A model generated the notes under the pieces. It did no database searches, was not told the DNA's origin, and saw only the letters and a program-made list of their open reading frames with translations. From positions 2,675 through 66,674 of the forward strand of contig MSJI02000796.1 of the NCBI GenBank assembly GCA_001931905.2: a DNA stretch of 64,000 bases. The letters are read 5' to 3'. Positions within the stretch are counted from its first letter, which is position 1. The number at the start of each line of letters is the position of its first letter. Shown here piece by piece: positions 1 to 10,240 of the stretch. Source of the DNA: Cladosporium sp. IMV 00045. Lineage: Eukaryota > Ascomycota > Dothideomycetes > Cladosporiales > Cladosporiaceae. A program made the position numbers and the translations under genes.

Positions 1-289
1 GGGGGGGGCGAAATCAAGCCGTCAGGAAAGAGGGTGGGGGTAGGGTATGAAGAGAATGCGATGAGACATGGAAGATGGGAAATAGTTGGAGAGAGGAGAG
101 AGGAGAGAGGAGAGAGGAGGGAGGGAGGGAGAGAGGGGGGTATCTCTTGCTTTGCTTTCAAAGTTCCCTAGATGAATCTCTTCCCTCGACGTAGATCCTT
201 GCTTAGATCCCTCCAGAGTCACTGCGCGAGCATTCGACATATCGCTCCCTCATGACTCTACCCTTCCTCCTCCTCATCCCCGTCAATCG
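1..289. other. Downstream flank of the transcription factor gene, with a GA-rich tract
   Basis: No gene is supported here. Bases about 88-140 are an almost pure purine tract of GAGAGGAGA-type repeats, which would be a polypyrimidine stretch on the strand of the neighbouring gene. Short ORFs through it are low-complexity. This is probably the 3' UTR and downstream flank of the minus-strand Zn2Cys6 gene. Confidence 0.6.
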
Positions 290-3204
290 CTAGCCGCCAC
301 CACCGCCTCCGCCATTAGGAAACCCCGCCGGGAAGAACGTCATGGATCCCAAATTCATGTCCGACAGTGATTCGTTTTCTTGACCGCGTTGTCGTTGTTG
401 CTGATGTTGTTGTTGTTGGGAATTCTCACGACTTTCGCTACTGCTGCCACCAGCATTGTTGCTGTTGTTATTGTCGGGATTGTTCTGCTCGCCAGCAAAG
501 TAAAGCTGGAAATTGAAGTCTGGGATGTTCAGTTCGCCCGAGTTGGTTTCGACGGGGAAGTATTTGTCCCATTCGTTCTGGTTGTGGGGTTAGTTTACTG
601 GTTTTGGGCGGAGCAAAGAAAGCCGGAGAAGACAGGGAGAAGAGAGATAAAGAGGGAGAGGGAGAGGGAAGATGGGAGGGTGTTGAGGAAATGGAGATCA
701 CATACCCAGTCGATGTCATCCATGAGCGTATCGCCTCCAGTAGCAGCAGGTCCCAGACCGAAATTCGCCGATGGCTGTTGGCCGCTCGTCACGCTGCCGG
801 TGCGGCTGTCGCTGGGTGTTGAAGTGTCTGCTTGCTGTTGTTGCTGTTGATATTGGTTCTGGTGATATTGCGGAGGGAATTGCGCTTGAGGGATGAGAGG
901 AGGTGCTGTGGGAGCTGTGAGGATGCTTTGCTGGTTCATCTGCCCGAAAGAGTCGACGAGGGGGATTTGATGTTGAGGTAAGAGATGCTGCTGCTGCTGT
1001 TGGTCGAAAGACATTTGGCCATGCGGGAACGCAGCCACTGAGGACGAAGAAGAGGACACGTCGTTCCCTCGCTCGCGCATCGACGACGCGGATCCCATGG
1101 AGTGCACGCGCGCTTCCATCTGCGTGGTGGCGCGCACACGGCGCATCTGGTGGAAAATCTCCATGCGGTCGCGCAGGTCCGTGATGACGAGCTCGGCCTT
1201 CTGCTTGGGCGAGAGATGCGGCGGGATGTCGAAGATGTAGTCCAGGCATTTCCAGATTTTGGAGGCGTCTTTGCGCATCGGGTAGGCGTAGACTTCGACC
1301 ATGAGCAGGAGCGCCGAGTGATACTGGTTGAAAGCGCCTTTGTACCACGACCAGGTCGCTATCGAGGGCGTGGTTTCCAGCGCGATGGCGTTTTCCATCT
1401 GCGCCAGGCCGGATTCGATGAGGACTTGTCGGAGGCGGTCGGGCATTTTGGTCGTCGTGCTGAAGAGGTAGCGGTGCAGGACTTGGATGTAGAGTCCGTT
1501 CACGCCGAGGGCCATGACGTGGCGGGTGAAGACTTGCAGTGGGTTGCTCTCGTCGAGCATGGGGAAGTATTTGTTTTCGAGGGCGTTTCTGAATTTCTGC
1601 ACGCGTACGAGGACGGATGTCAAAGTCTTCTTCTTCTTGTCGAGCGCGACGATGTCGAACCAGACTTGTCGACGGATCTCGCCGCATTCTGCACGGATGC
1701 GACAGAGGGTGTTGTCGGTCCAGTATGGATGTTCTTCAACCGCACCGTCCGCGTTGATGAGATCGATGTCGTTGACGTTCGCTGGAAGTTTGGTGTCGTA
1801 GTCCTCTTTCCTGATCTGTGGCCGGGGTCCTGTAGCTTCACAAGTCCTCTGATCCAAGAAGCATAATTGATGCCACACCATTCTCCGTACGTGGACCTCC
1901 ACAGGCTTCATGTTGTAATGGCTTCCATCTCGGTGCAAGCCCATGCATTCAGCCAACCGGATAGCTGTGCCAACCAGCGCTGAGTGCGCTCTTGAGACTT
2001 CAGCTCTGACCAAAGGGATCAGATACATGACGAAAGCCTGCATCGTGTCGACCTTGGTCGTTCGTAGAAAGTTCGCTTTGCTCAACGCCATTTCTGTGCC
2101 AGACCTCAAGCTGTCCACCAGCGCTGCCTTGGTGGTGCCGAGACGTTGTAGGTGTTGCTCATTTGTCATACTCACAGCGGCGGAGAACATGGCAGCGAAT
2201 ATAATGGCCTGAAGTGAAGGAAGTGGTTCGTTGCCAGTGGCGATGCTATTCCAGAACAGGGCGTATTGTGCTTCCATTGTGGGACGATGGACGATCTTCG
2301 CCACGTAATGTACCGCATGGTAGTATTGCGCAATGAGTTGGTCCGCCACAGTCTTCGAGGGTAAGTAGTCCACTAAGCTCGTGCTGACGTTCGTCCCCGG
2401 GAAAAAGAAGCTGGATGCCGGAGCGATGTAATCCGGCCCAGGACCAATGTAGGATTTTGGAGAAGCCTGCAACTTGACTCTTCCTTCAGAATTGCTATCA
2501 GGAGGATAGCCAATGACTTCGGGCCCGCTCCATCGCGATTTGCCAGCCTTGACATCGTTGAGAGTATCGTTAAGCTCATCCACGAGCTTTGGTCGAATCC
2601 AGCCACCAATCCGGTCAGTGATGCGCATTTTCCCCATCTGAACTCCAAGATCCATCATCTCGTCATCGCCATTGTCTTCGTAGCCCGCATCAAGAGCAGC
2701 AAGTGGCGTCGGTTCCAAAGCCTCTTCGTCTTCGACCTCATCACCGTCCTCGCCATCGTCCTCCTCGACTTTGGAAGATTGACTTTGAGGCAGAATGTGA
2801 GAACCGCCAATATGGACTTTGGCTGTCCTCCCTGAGACTTCACGCTCGAGGTTCTTCTCAAGCGCACCCATCCTCTCTTTGATGTCAGCCAATTTCTGCT
2901 GGCTTTGAGAGTCGAGAGCCGGAGCGAGATAGAGACAATCCCGTCTGAAGCGCGTGCAGTTGGTACATGGTGCTTGCTTGTCGCACTTAAGTTTTCGCCG
3001 TCTGCATTCAAGACAACTCGTGATCAGCCTGTTCCTCCGCCGAATCCTGGGAGGCGCGGCCGGTTTGGAAGCATCCTGCGGTGTGGTGTTGTCGCGAAAA
3101 ACGCTCAAATTGGGCGGCGAGGCTTTCGAGGATTCGCTGTCCGGACCACCATTGGGAGAGTGGTGATCGGACGTGGCAGGTTGGTACGTCCAAGGATCCG
3201 GCAT
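290..3204 (-). CDS. Zn2Cys6 transcription factor with fungal-specific transcription factor domain
   Basis: Predicted nuclear DNA-binding regulator of 928 residues in two exons, 3204-706 and 577-290; the 128-bp intron starts GTATG and ends CAG. Reading through the intron gives an implausible hydrophobic tail, while splicing continues in frame with acidic and aromatic residues (NEWDKYFPVE), a Q-rich stretch and a glycine-rich end. The binuclear cluster is near the N terminus, with cysteines at about 64, 67, 74, 80, 83 and 90, followed by a short coiled-coil linker (about 100-115). The central part has the helical pattern of the fungal_trans middle homology region, including the motif GLHRDG. 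The C-terminal third is Q/S/P rich and may activate transcription. The start chosen is the ATG in a strong ACCATG context; three upstream codons begin with GTG. The regulated pathway is unknown and no target gene lies next to it. Confidence 0.85.
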
Positions 3205-3810
3205 GGTGGGCACAAACGCAGGTTGCAGCAGCTACCGGCGTGCTCGACCTTTACGGCCGTTTCGCTTGCAGGGCTGATGCTAGCGGCGGCGATGGTGGAT
3301 GGGATGGTCGTGCAGGAATGCCCACTTTGGGAAATGACGGGGCCAGGGGGGAAGAAAAGCTTCCAGACGCTTCACGGTTGCATGTGATACGGGAGAGGGA
3401 TATCACGACGAGTTGTTAGTCTGGCTATGTGTGGGATTTGCTGACTGCCGTCTCAGCTGAAGCAAAAGCGATGCCTTGGAGCGAGAGCTTGCTTCTGTTC
3501 GGGTTCGCGTCACGAAGGATGAGCCCCCCCCCCGGCCGAAAGACATCTTTGCAGTAGAGATCCGGGCTTCTGATTGGCTGCGTGCGGGATGCCATCGACG
3601 AAGCGAATTCTCCCTCCGGTTAGGGCCATCAACTTCTGCTTCCAGAACGTCGTCAGAGTCCTGACAGAACCTCACCGTGATTTGGAGTTGCCATGCATGT
3701 CATTACCCCCTGGCAACTCAAGGCGGCCATTTGGGGGAAGATCGAGTTCAGCTCATGGAAATGACGGCTTGGCCCGGCAGGAGTGTGCGGCCACATTCCC
3801 AAGGGTCATT

Positions 3811-4456
3811 CTAAGCCCCGACATGTCTGCTGTGTTGGAGAGATTCTCGTTCGAGAGACAGACGAATGGTCAGAAGACAAAGCAGAAGACTCCGTCCCCT
3901 ACCTGAAAGCGTTTCGAGCGAGCGTGAGTTGAGCCCACGAGTTTGAAGTTGCGGCAATCCCAGCGGTGTCCGCAGATTTCTTGGCCCAGTCCTTGATTCC
4001 CGTGCGATTACTTGCGAGAGAAGACAGGACGACGGTCAGCGAGAAGAATGTCACTGCTTGGACCACAAAGAGCAGGCGTATACTGGAGACAGGGCGCGAA
4101 CAGTGGAAAATCCGCAAGCCCGACAGTGCTGGCAACTTGATGGTGTTTGACAACGGCTTGCATGGATTGTTGGCACAGGTATTTCCTCTATACCTCACGA
4201 CTGAAAGCATGACGGCTTCGTTGCCTCTTTGCGCTCTTCGCAGAAAATGAAACGAATGCATGTCACATTCCTGGCGAGGGGTGCTGGTATTTGCATCACC
4301 AGCCTGAGAGTGGGCCGAAATCATTTCCTCTATCCACCTCGGACGGCAAACGACCGTTGCGAAATTCGCAGAAAGAAGACTCGAACAAAGCACAACTGCA
4401 GCACAAATGATGGTGTCTGAAAGGAAACATCCCCACGTCTGGTTCACTGCATACAT
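3811..4456 (-). CDS. Doubtful small membrane protein gene
   Basis: An ATG-started frame of 185 codons from 4456 contains two hydrophobic segments that could span a membrane, around residues 12-38 and 128-147. The frame ends where AG|GTAGGG reads as Arg-stop. That is also a possible splice donor at 3902; a CTGAC branch-like motif and a CAACACAG acceptor follow within 75 bp and would add a few residues ending at 3811, about 190 in total. I recognise no family. It could equally be a chance ORF, since overlapping plus-strand frames are also open. It is listed because the donor, branch and acceptor pattern fits other introns in this window. Confidence 0.22.
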
Positions 4457-5460
4457 TTCCGCTACATCAAGATGGTCTAGATTTGTTCTCCCCCGTTGAT
4501 TAGTGGAGGTAAGAGCTCTTATACCAGGGACTCATGTATTTGCTCAAATAGGTTTACGGCCATCTCTCACGTTGGGTCGAGCCTACGTCATACCATACAA
4601 GCTGTTCGGGCCGGTCGATCATATGAGCCCGTGAGTATCATTGCGAGAGCTCCTTCGGTTGGTCGGCATTACGGCGTGGGGCTTCTGTTCGAAGACTCGT
4701 TGTCGATAAACGGGAGGCACACGATCAGTAGACTGCACGCACAGCACACGCACCGATGTGATCACTAGGTCCTAAAAAGCTAGAAAATAAACGTCCAATA
4801 ATGGCTGTGGGAGAGCAGTCTGTTGCGATGCTTCTTGACCAGGGGCCTTAGGGGAAAGCCTTCGATTCACCAGACGTCTTGCCAGACATGCAGTGACACA
4901 ATTCTTTGCAGAAGGCCACAGATCTCAAGGACCGCATAGTCGGGAGCATCTGATCGAGCGAGCTCGCTTTTAGAAGACGCTTGATATCTAATTGATCGAC
5001 GCTACGTGAAGACTGAAAGGTAGCGTCGCTGATGATCATCTACTCTAGCCCACCCGTCTTCCTGATACGCGTGTTGCTATATAAGCTTTGTGCTTGCTCT
5101 GCTTATTACAACCTCGCTCGATTATCGATGAAAACTGTTATAGGTAACTCTAGACAATTTGATTACGGTCTTATACTTATCAATCCTGGATAGGGTATCA
5201 GTCTGAGAGATCATAGCTAAAGAAACGTGAGCATTACCACGGGTAGGTCTTAGAAGAACTGGACTGTTGAACGGTGCGTGCTAGTCTAGTATATACTAGT
5301 CTTTCCACCTTTTCCCGTGGTTACGATCAATCAATTCATGGCTCGTGCAATCCCACATCCGATGATTCATCGACCACTCGACTACAGAATGATACAATAA
5401 TGTCGGTAGATGGGCGTTGGTTTGTGCGTCCGATCCAGAGGCATTGCCCATGCGAGGACT

Positions 5461-5467
5461 TAAATAT
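5461..5467 (+). promoter_or_regulatory. TATA-like element of the repeat-protein gene
   Basis: TAAATAT lies about 95 bp upstream of the ATG at 5562. A pyrimidine-rich stretch (TTTTCTTTCC) follows at about 5497-5510, the usual arrangement around a fungal transcription start. Confidence 0.4.
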
Positions 5468-5561
5468 CGAGCATTGTAGCCCGTGGTCCCGGGCTTTTCT
5501 TTCCTCCGCACATTTCCAATCATTCGGCGTTTCATCCAAGTCTCTCTAGAAGCAGAACAAG

Positions 5562-6054
5562 ATGCGTTTCCAAGCCGCCTTCCTCACTGTGCTAGCCCTC
5601 GCCACCGCGGCTCCTCTTCAGGGAGCCTCTGAGTCCAAGGTACGTTGATTGGTTGCCCAACCACAGGATTTCTATTGTACGGCTTGAATCTAACCGAATG
5701 TCGTAGGATGCTCTTCAGGAGGGCGCAAGCCGCGGCCGAGGGACCAACGACCAAGACCTGCTTGACGAGATCTTCGGCGTTGCTAAGCGTGATGAGCTCG
5801 AGAAGCGCAAGAAGTCTGGTACCAATGACCAAGACCTTCTTGACAAGATCTTCGGCGTTGCCAAGCGTGATGAGCCTGAACTTGAGAAGAGAAAGAAGTC
5901 TGGCACTAATGACCAAGATCTCCTCGATAAGATCTTCGGCGTCGCGAAGCGTGATGAGCCTGAACTCGAGAAGAGAAAGAAGTCCGGCACCAATGACCAA
6001 GATCTCCTCGACGAGATCTTCGGCGTTGCAAAGCGTGACGAGGTCGAAGAATAG
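5562..6054 (+). CDS. Secreted KEX2-processed repeat protein precursor (KEP or RiPP-like)
   Basis: A 141-residue precursor in two exons, 5562-5639 and 5707-6054, with a 67-bp GT-AG intron directly after the secretion signal. Residues 1-17 form a signal peptide (charged start, then a run of A, L, V and T). The rest is four repeats built on GTNDQDLLDKIFGVAKR, each ending in a dibasic KR site. Repeats are separated by an acidic spacer (DEPELEKR, or DELEKR after the first) and a KKS leader. The repeat period is 28 residues (84 bp). KEX2 cleavage after each KR would release four copies of a peptide of about 15-18 residues ending in IFGVA, plus acidic spacers. The architecture is that of fungal KEX2-processed repeat proteins, which include alpha-type mating factors, repellents and the precursors of dikaritin RiPPs. 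The core lacks the Trp and Cys pattern of ascomycete alpha pheromones. No UstYa-like oxidase is visible nearby, so a cyclised RiPP is only a possibility. Confidence 0.85.
5743..6036 (+). repeat. Four in-frame 84-bp tandem repeats inside the precursor gene
   Basis: The segment coding GTNDQDLLD(K/E)IFGVAKR occurs four times, starting near 5743, 5821, 5905 and 5989. The first interval is 78 bp because its spacer is two residues shorter. Repeats differ mostly at third codon positions, so the peptide is more conserved than the DNA. The only residue variation in the core is K or E before IFGVA. Confidence 0.85.
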
Positions 6055-6693
6055 GAGATCTGCGCCACTGAGACCGGCGATCGAGGTCTAATCGACAAGA
6101 CCTGTCGGGCCTGCAAGCGTGATGGATCATATCGAAGGCACGCGTAACACGGGAGGCATAGAATACCTAATGCCGCTAGGCGTCGAGAGATAAAGGCCTG
6201 TTTGTGTACATATGTTCGGCTTTCGTTAGCAAAGTTACGCTGTGGGGGTCTTTTTCTCTTTATCATTTACTTGTGCGATAGAGTGGCTATCATGCGGACA
6301 TTGTTCAAGTATTTCAGGCCATGTCACCTCGCGCGATCGGGCAGTCAACATGTGTAGCTAGGTGGGAGTTGCCCCGGCGCTAGTTGAGGTACTTGCTTTC
6401 GCTTTGACAACGTCGTTATGGCCATGATGGAACCCAATATAAATTCCGGTCGCTGTTCAATGATGTTTTTGTAATCCGAAGTAGTATGGTGGCATGGAAC
6501 CGAAGCTGAACCAACAGTTTCCTCGGACGATCACTGTTGGAGAAACAAGACAACGAACGATTGTTCGCCAGGGACGAGCTTGTGATGGTGACACGAGAAG
6601 AAGCTGTTGTCAGTCCTCTGCATTCACAGCGTAGTCGTACATACCGTCTATGACTACGGTAACCACGTCGTCATATTCACCATCATCCATGAT
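6055..6693. other. Convergent intergenic region between the repeat protein and OCT1
   Basis: This holds the two converging 3' ends. Bases 6055-6147 continue the upstream reading frame past the TAG stop and encode a decayed fifth repeat, described in the findings. I see no other coding signal. Confidence 0.5.
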
Positions 6694-9114
6694 CTAAGTA
6701 TGTACACCCCACCTACCCACCTTCTCCATAGCGCCCTTCCCGCCCTCAGCCAGCACGCCATCCTTCTCCCCAAGAGCACCAGCAATACACTGCCAACCAT
6801 CCCTGCCACCTCCCCAGCGCAAGACCTCCTCGCGGAACTTCGCGCCCGCCTCAGGGTCGACCGCGCCACCCTGCGTTCGCTGGAAAACATCGCGCCAAAT
6901 CTTCCCAGCAATGGCCCGATCAAAGAGGTACGAGTAGTAAGTCGCGCCATAGCCGAACAAGTGCCCGAAGAAGCCCTGCCAGCTCGTGCCGGCGGGTTCG
7001 GGCACGGAGGAGTAGCGGCGCCAGACGTCGTGGTAGACCTTGGTGCTCTCGCCGGCGTTTCCTCCAGTCCACTGCAGCGGCAGGGCGGAGTGGTATTGCT
7101 GATCGAGCATGCCGAGCAGGACCTGGCCTTCGATTTCCGCGCCTTGCATGCGGCGGTCGATTTCGACGCGTTCCTGGACGCGGGCGGGGTCGAGCGGCGC
7201 GTCGGTCTCCCAGTGTCGGGCGTACAGGGCTAGGACTTCCGGTGCGGCGGCGAAGGATTCCATGAGGACAGAGGGCAGCTCTGCGAAATCGGTGGCGCAG
7301 CGCGTGCCTGCTACGTTCTGGAGGGCGGTGCGGCCGCAGATGGAGTGCAGGGCGTGGCCCATTTCGTGGAAGAGCGTGCTGACTTCGCGGTAGGAGAGGA
7401 GAGCGGGTCGTTGGGAGTACGAGGCTGCTGGGAGGGCGAAGTCGCAGATCAGAGCGATGGTGGGGAGCTGGTAGAGCGCGTTGCCGTCTCTTCGGTTGTT
7501 GTTGGTGGCGAGCCCGTCGTTCACGGCTTCTTGGGCGGTTGCGAAGATGGAGCTCTTTTCCGAGCTCAGAGTGGCAGCCTCGCGCATTTCCTCATCGCCG
7601 ATGCGACGAGAGCATCGGAGAGTGAAATGTGCGGGGTTGGGGGACTTGCCCGCGCGTTCGAACAGATCGCAGTAGATGACGGCGATGTGCCCTTCGTGCT
7701 GGTCGATCACGTCGAGACGCCGGACGTCTGAGTTCCATGTCTCGCCAGGAAGGGGTTCTCTAGGCACTAGACGGATGCCGTACAGGCGGTTGAAGAGTCT
7801 CGACAGGCCTTGCATCACCGTACCGAGCGAGAAGTACGCGCTCAGCTGATCCGGTGTGCGAGCCCGGGAGACCATCGACGACATGACGCGACCGGTATAG
7901 TAGTCCTTGTCCCAAGCGTTCAGCTCTTCGGGCAACCCAGTTGCGCGCGCATCGCCGCGTTTGAGGTCCAGCAAGTCCCGCATCTCCTCCGTGACTTTAG
8001 GGGCGTTGTCTTGGGACAAGGCATCCAGGAAACTAACAACGGCCTCTGGTGTTTGCGCCATCTTGTCTGACAATGCCATGTGAGCATGACTTTCGTAGCC
8101 TGCCAACTTGGCAAGCTGCGCTCTTTGCACGAGCATTTGCTCCAAGCGTTCGATTTGTTCTCTCGCGGATGTGCGGTTGGCCATGTAGATATCGCGTCGC
8201 GTGTCGGCGTCCTCGACAGTTCGCAGAGCAAGCATAGCAGGCATTCCTACAGTGGGTAGATGTGAAGTCCCCCATTTCGTCAACTGCTTGACCACCAACG
8301 GATCCATTCCCTTCAGCTTGCTGCTCTGTAGGCTGAGGATAGACGTTGCTGGTGACATGGCTTCAACAAACTCGGTTCCGACCTGCGCGACGTCGTTTGA
8401 TATATCGACAAAGGCTTGCCTTTCATTGTCCGGGAGATCAATGGCGGACTTGGAGAAATCCTTCATCAAGATATTCGCAACCGTCTTCTCTTCCTCGCTC
8501 CAACTATCGTATACTTCTGGTATGGATGCGGCTGTCTTTAATTGTAGTTCCAGACCCGGGGTCGTGTTGAGGACGTTCATGTATTCGAACATCTGCGAGT
8601 ATGCCTGCGTTGCGGCCATCTGAACCCTGCGATCCGGATGCACAGAGCGAACGAAGTCGCTCAGATCGATGACACGACATAGCAGGTCTGACAGACGATC
8701 CAGATCCCTTGCGACCCTCTTATACTGTTCTTTACTATTGTATTCCAGTACAGCAGCAACGATCTTTCTGCATTTTTGCAGTGTTACATCGGCGAATTCT
8801 TGAAAGCCTTCCGGCCTCGTGAGGTATCGATTCTGGAAGAGGCCAGCGCTCTTGCCGCCGTAGTATTGTTGTGCTTTTGAACTGAAGTCTTTCCAGAAGT
8901 CGGGAGAGTCGAAAATTTGTCGTAGTGTTTTATCATCGTGGGCAGTCGCTGGATCCGTCCGTTGGACCGGCTGATGAGTATCGGCGAATGCTGCCGCTGA
9001 AGCAGCTCCCTTGGTTGTTGTTGAATTCGTGAACTGTCGTCTAGTAGTGTTACTCTGCTGCTGCCGTACGCATCGAGCGCAGGTCCAAGGACGAGGCGTC
9101 GCGCGTTTCAGCAT
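6694..9114 (-). CDS. OCT1: Mitochondrial intermediate peptidase (M3 family zinc metallopeptidase)
   Basis: An 806-residue uninterrupted frame. Proteins of this family act in the mitochondrial matrix, removing an octapeptide from some imported precursors after the general processing peptidase has cut. The zinc-binding motif HEMGH sits at about residues 582-586 within FHEMGHALHS, the M3 thimet-oligopeptidase signature. The N terminus (MLKRATPRPW, then many R, Q, S and T) looks like a mitochondrial targeting peptide. Length matches fungal OCT1 proteins. The start is the first in-frame ATG, at 9114. It shares its upstream region with the MICOS gene that starts at 9343. Confidence 0.93.
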   Translation of the reverse strand: MLKRATPRPWTCARCVRQQQSNTTRRQFTNSTTTKGAASAAAFADTHQPVQRTDPATAHDDKTLRQIFDSPDFWKDFSSKAQQYYGGKSAGLFQNRYLTRPEGFQEFADVTLQKCRKIVAAVLEYNSKEQYKRVARDLDRLSDLLCRVIDLSDFVRSVHPDRRVQMAATQAYSQMFEYMNVLNTTPGLELQLKTAASIPEVYDSWSEEEKTVANILMKDFSKSAIDLPDNERQAFVDISNDVAQVGTEFVEAMSPATSILSLQSSKLKGMDPLVVKQLTKWGTSHLPTVGMPAMLALRTVEDADTRRDIYMANRTSAREQIERLEQMLVQRAQLAKLAGYESHAHMALSDKMAQTPEAVVSFLDALSQDNAPKVTEEMRDLLDLKRGDARATGLPEELNAWDKDYYTGRVMSSMVSRARTPDQLSAYFSLGTVMQGLSRLFNRLYGIRLVPREPLPGETWNSDVRRLDVIDQHEGHIAVIYCDLFERAGKSPNPAHFTLRCSRRIGDEEMREAATLSSEKSSIFATAQEAVNDGLATNNNRRDGNALYQLPTIALICDFALPAASYSQRPALLSYREVSTLFHEMGHALHSICGRTALQNVAGTRCATDFAELPSVLMESFAAAPEVLALYARHWETDAPLDPARVQERVEIDRRMQGAEIEGQVLLGMLDQQYHSALPLQWTGGNAGESTKVYHDVWRRYSSVPEPAGTSWQGFFGHLFGYGATYYSYLFDRAIAGKIWRDVFQRTQGGAVDPEAGAKFREEVLRWGGGRDGWQCIAGALGEKDGVLAEGGKGAMEKVGRWGVHT

Positions 9115-9342
9115 TATTACTATTTATCGGCTGATGGGAGTGGAAGAGGAATAGAAGTCGAGCATGTGATAGCGGCCCCCGGTTATACAGTTCTCGCTCC
9201 TCCCTCCCACGTCAGTTCATGCAGAACGCCAGTGCGGAGCTTGCCGCTCTCGCTCTCCAACGTCCTCCCGGAAGTTCGCGAGCAACGACAACGCAAAGAC
9301 TAGAGCTCAGCAGTCGCACGCAACTCTCGTTCATATACTCCA
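9115..9342. promoter_or_regulatory. Divergent promoter between OCT1 and the MICOS gene
   Basis: Only 228 bp separate the two ATGs, so both genes must share this region for initiation. Both products are mitochondrial, which would suit joint control. I see no unambiguous TATA box; the part near 9300-9340 is mixed pyrimidine with TCATATA. Confidence 0.6.
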
Positions 9343-10240
9343 ATGGCTTTCGCGCCGCTGCTTCGGCAGGTGAGTGATCTGACAGACACGTTCCCAACAA
9401 ATTCACACTCTAACCGCGCCATAGCATGTCCTTCCGCTCGCCGGTCTCACTGCTGGTCTTTCGCTCGTGCCCAAGCGATCCGTCTACGCCGAGGAGCCTT
9501 CCTCGGATCCTCTAGCGGCCATGGTATGAAGGAATCGAACAAATGCATGACAGCCGTTCTGACAATATCCCCAGCGCAAGCGCAAGCCGATCTACGACAC
9601 TCCCTCCGAGCCTTCAATCCACGAAATCGCGGCCACCACTCCCCCTCCCGCCTCCGGCGTGACCGAGAAGCCCCAGGAAGAGACCGACGTGACCAGCGTA
9701 GTCGCCAGCAAGATCTCCGGCTCGCCCACACCCACAGACCGTCTCGCCGCGCAGATCGCGAAATCGCGCCTTTTCCTCCACCACTACGCCGCAGCGACTG
9801 AGCAGGCCGTCAACGACGGCATGTCGCGCGCCCTGTCCGCCGAGCACGACGTCGCGTCCACGATCCGCTCGCTGGCGCCTCCCAAAGAGAGCAACGAGAA
9901 GCTCCTCCCCGGCGGCATCTACGTGCTCGTGGCCGCCATGGCGGGCTCCATCATCTCGCGCAACAGGAACATCTTCGTCCGCTTCGTCACGCCCATCATT
10001 ACCGGTGTCACCACCGCGCACTACGTCGTGCCCAGGACGACCGAGAACGTCGGCAACCTCGTCTGGCGCTGGGAGGAGAAGTACCCCGTGGTGCGGGACA
10101 ACCACTTGCGCGTGACCGAGAGCGTCAGGCACTTTGTGGAGACGGGCAAGGCGCATAGCCAGATGGGCCTGGCGATGGCGGAGGAGAAGGTGCAGGGCGT
10201 TCGCGAGACGGTCCAGGATTGGGTCCGTAAGGGACAGTAA
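9343..10240 (+). CDS. MICOS complex subunit of the MIC26/MIC27 (apolipoprotein O-like) family
   Basis: A 263-residue protein from three exons: 9343-9369, 9425-9523 and 9575-10240, with introns of 55 and 51 bp and an uninterrupted frame across both junctions. Family members sit in the mitochondrial inner membrane and help form crista junctions. The N terminus carries a hydrophobic, basic segment ending KRSVYAEEP, typical of a targeting sequence. A Pro/Ser/Glu linker follows, then a conserved helix with AAQIAKSRLFLHHY. The membrane segment is LPGGIYVLVAAMAGSII, followed by a second apolar stretch and the motif RTTENVGNLVWRWEEKYP. The last 27 residues recur at 12800-12883, where the inserted contig begins. 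MIC26 and MIC27 cannot be told apart here with confidence. Confidence 0.88.

Larger units (their letters stand above)
3205..5561. other. Gene-poor interval between the transcription factor and the repeat-protein gene
   Basis: About 2.4 kb without a well-supported gene. It holds the promoter of the transcription factor (adjacent to 3204), a run of ten C near 3524-3533, the doubtful ORF at 3811-4456 and the promoter of the plus-strand gene at 5562. A TATATAAG motif lies at 5078-5085 with no evident gene behind it. Remaining ORFs are short and overlap each other in several frames. Confidence 0.5.

Noticed and set aside
716..1687. 323-codon frame inside the Zn2Cys6 gene
   Set aside because: Overlaps the real gene on the same strand in another frame, is very basic and has no domain.
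5584..6000. Minus-strand 138-codon repetitive ORF opposite the KEX2-repeat gene
   Set aside because: It is the mirror of the plus-strand repeats. The plus strand has the signal peptide, splice sites and dibasic motifs.
5562..6054. Alpha-type mating pheromone precursor
   Set aside because: The precursor layout is similar, but the repeated core lacks the Trp/Cys-Pro-Gly pattern of filamentous ascomycete alpha factors that I know.
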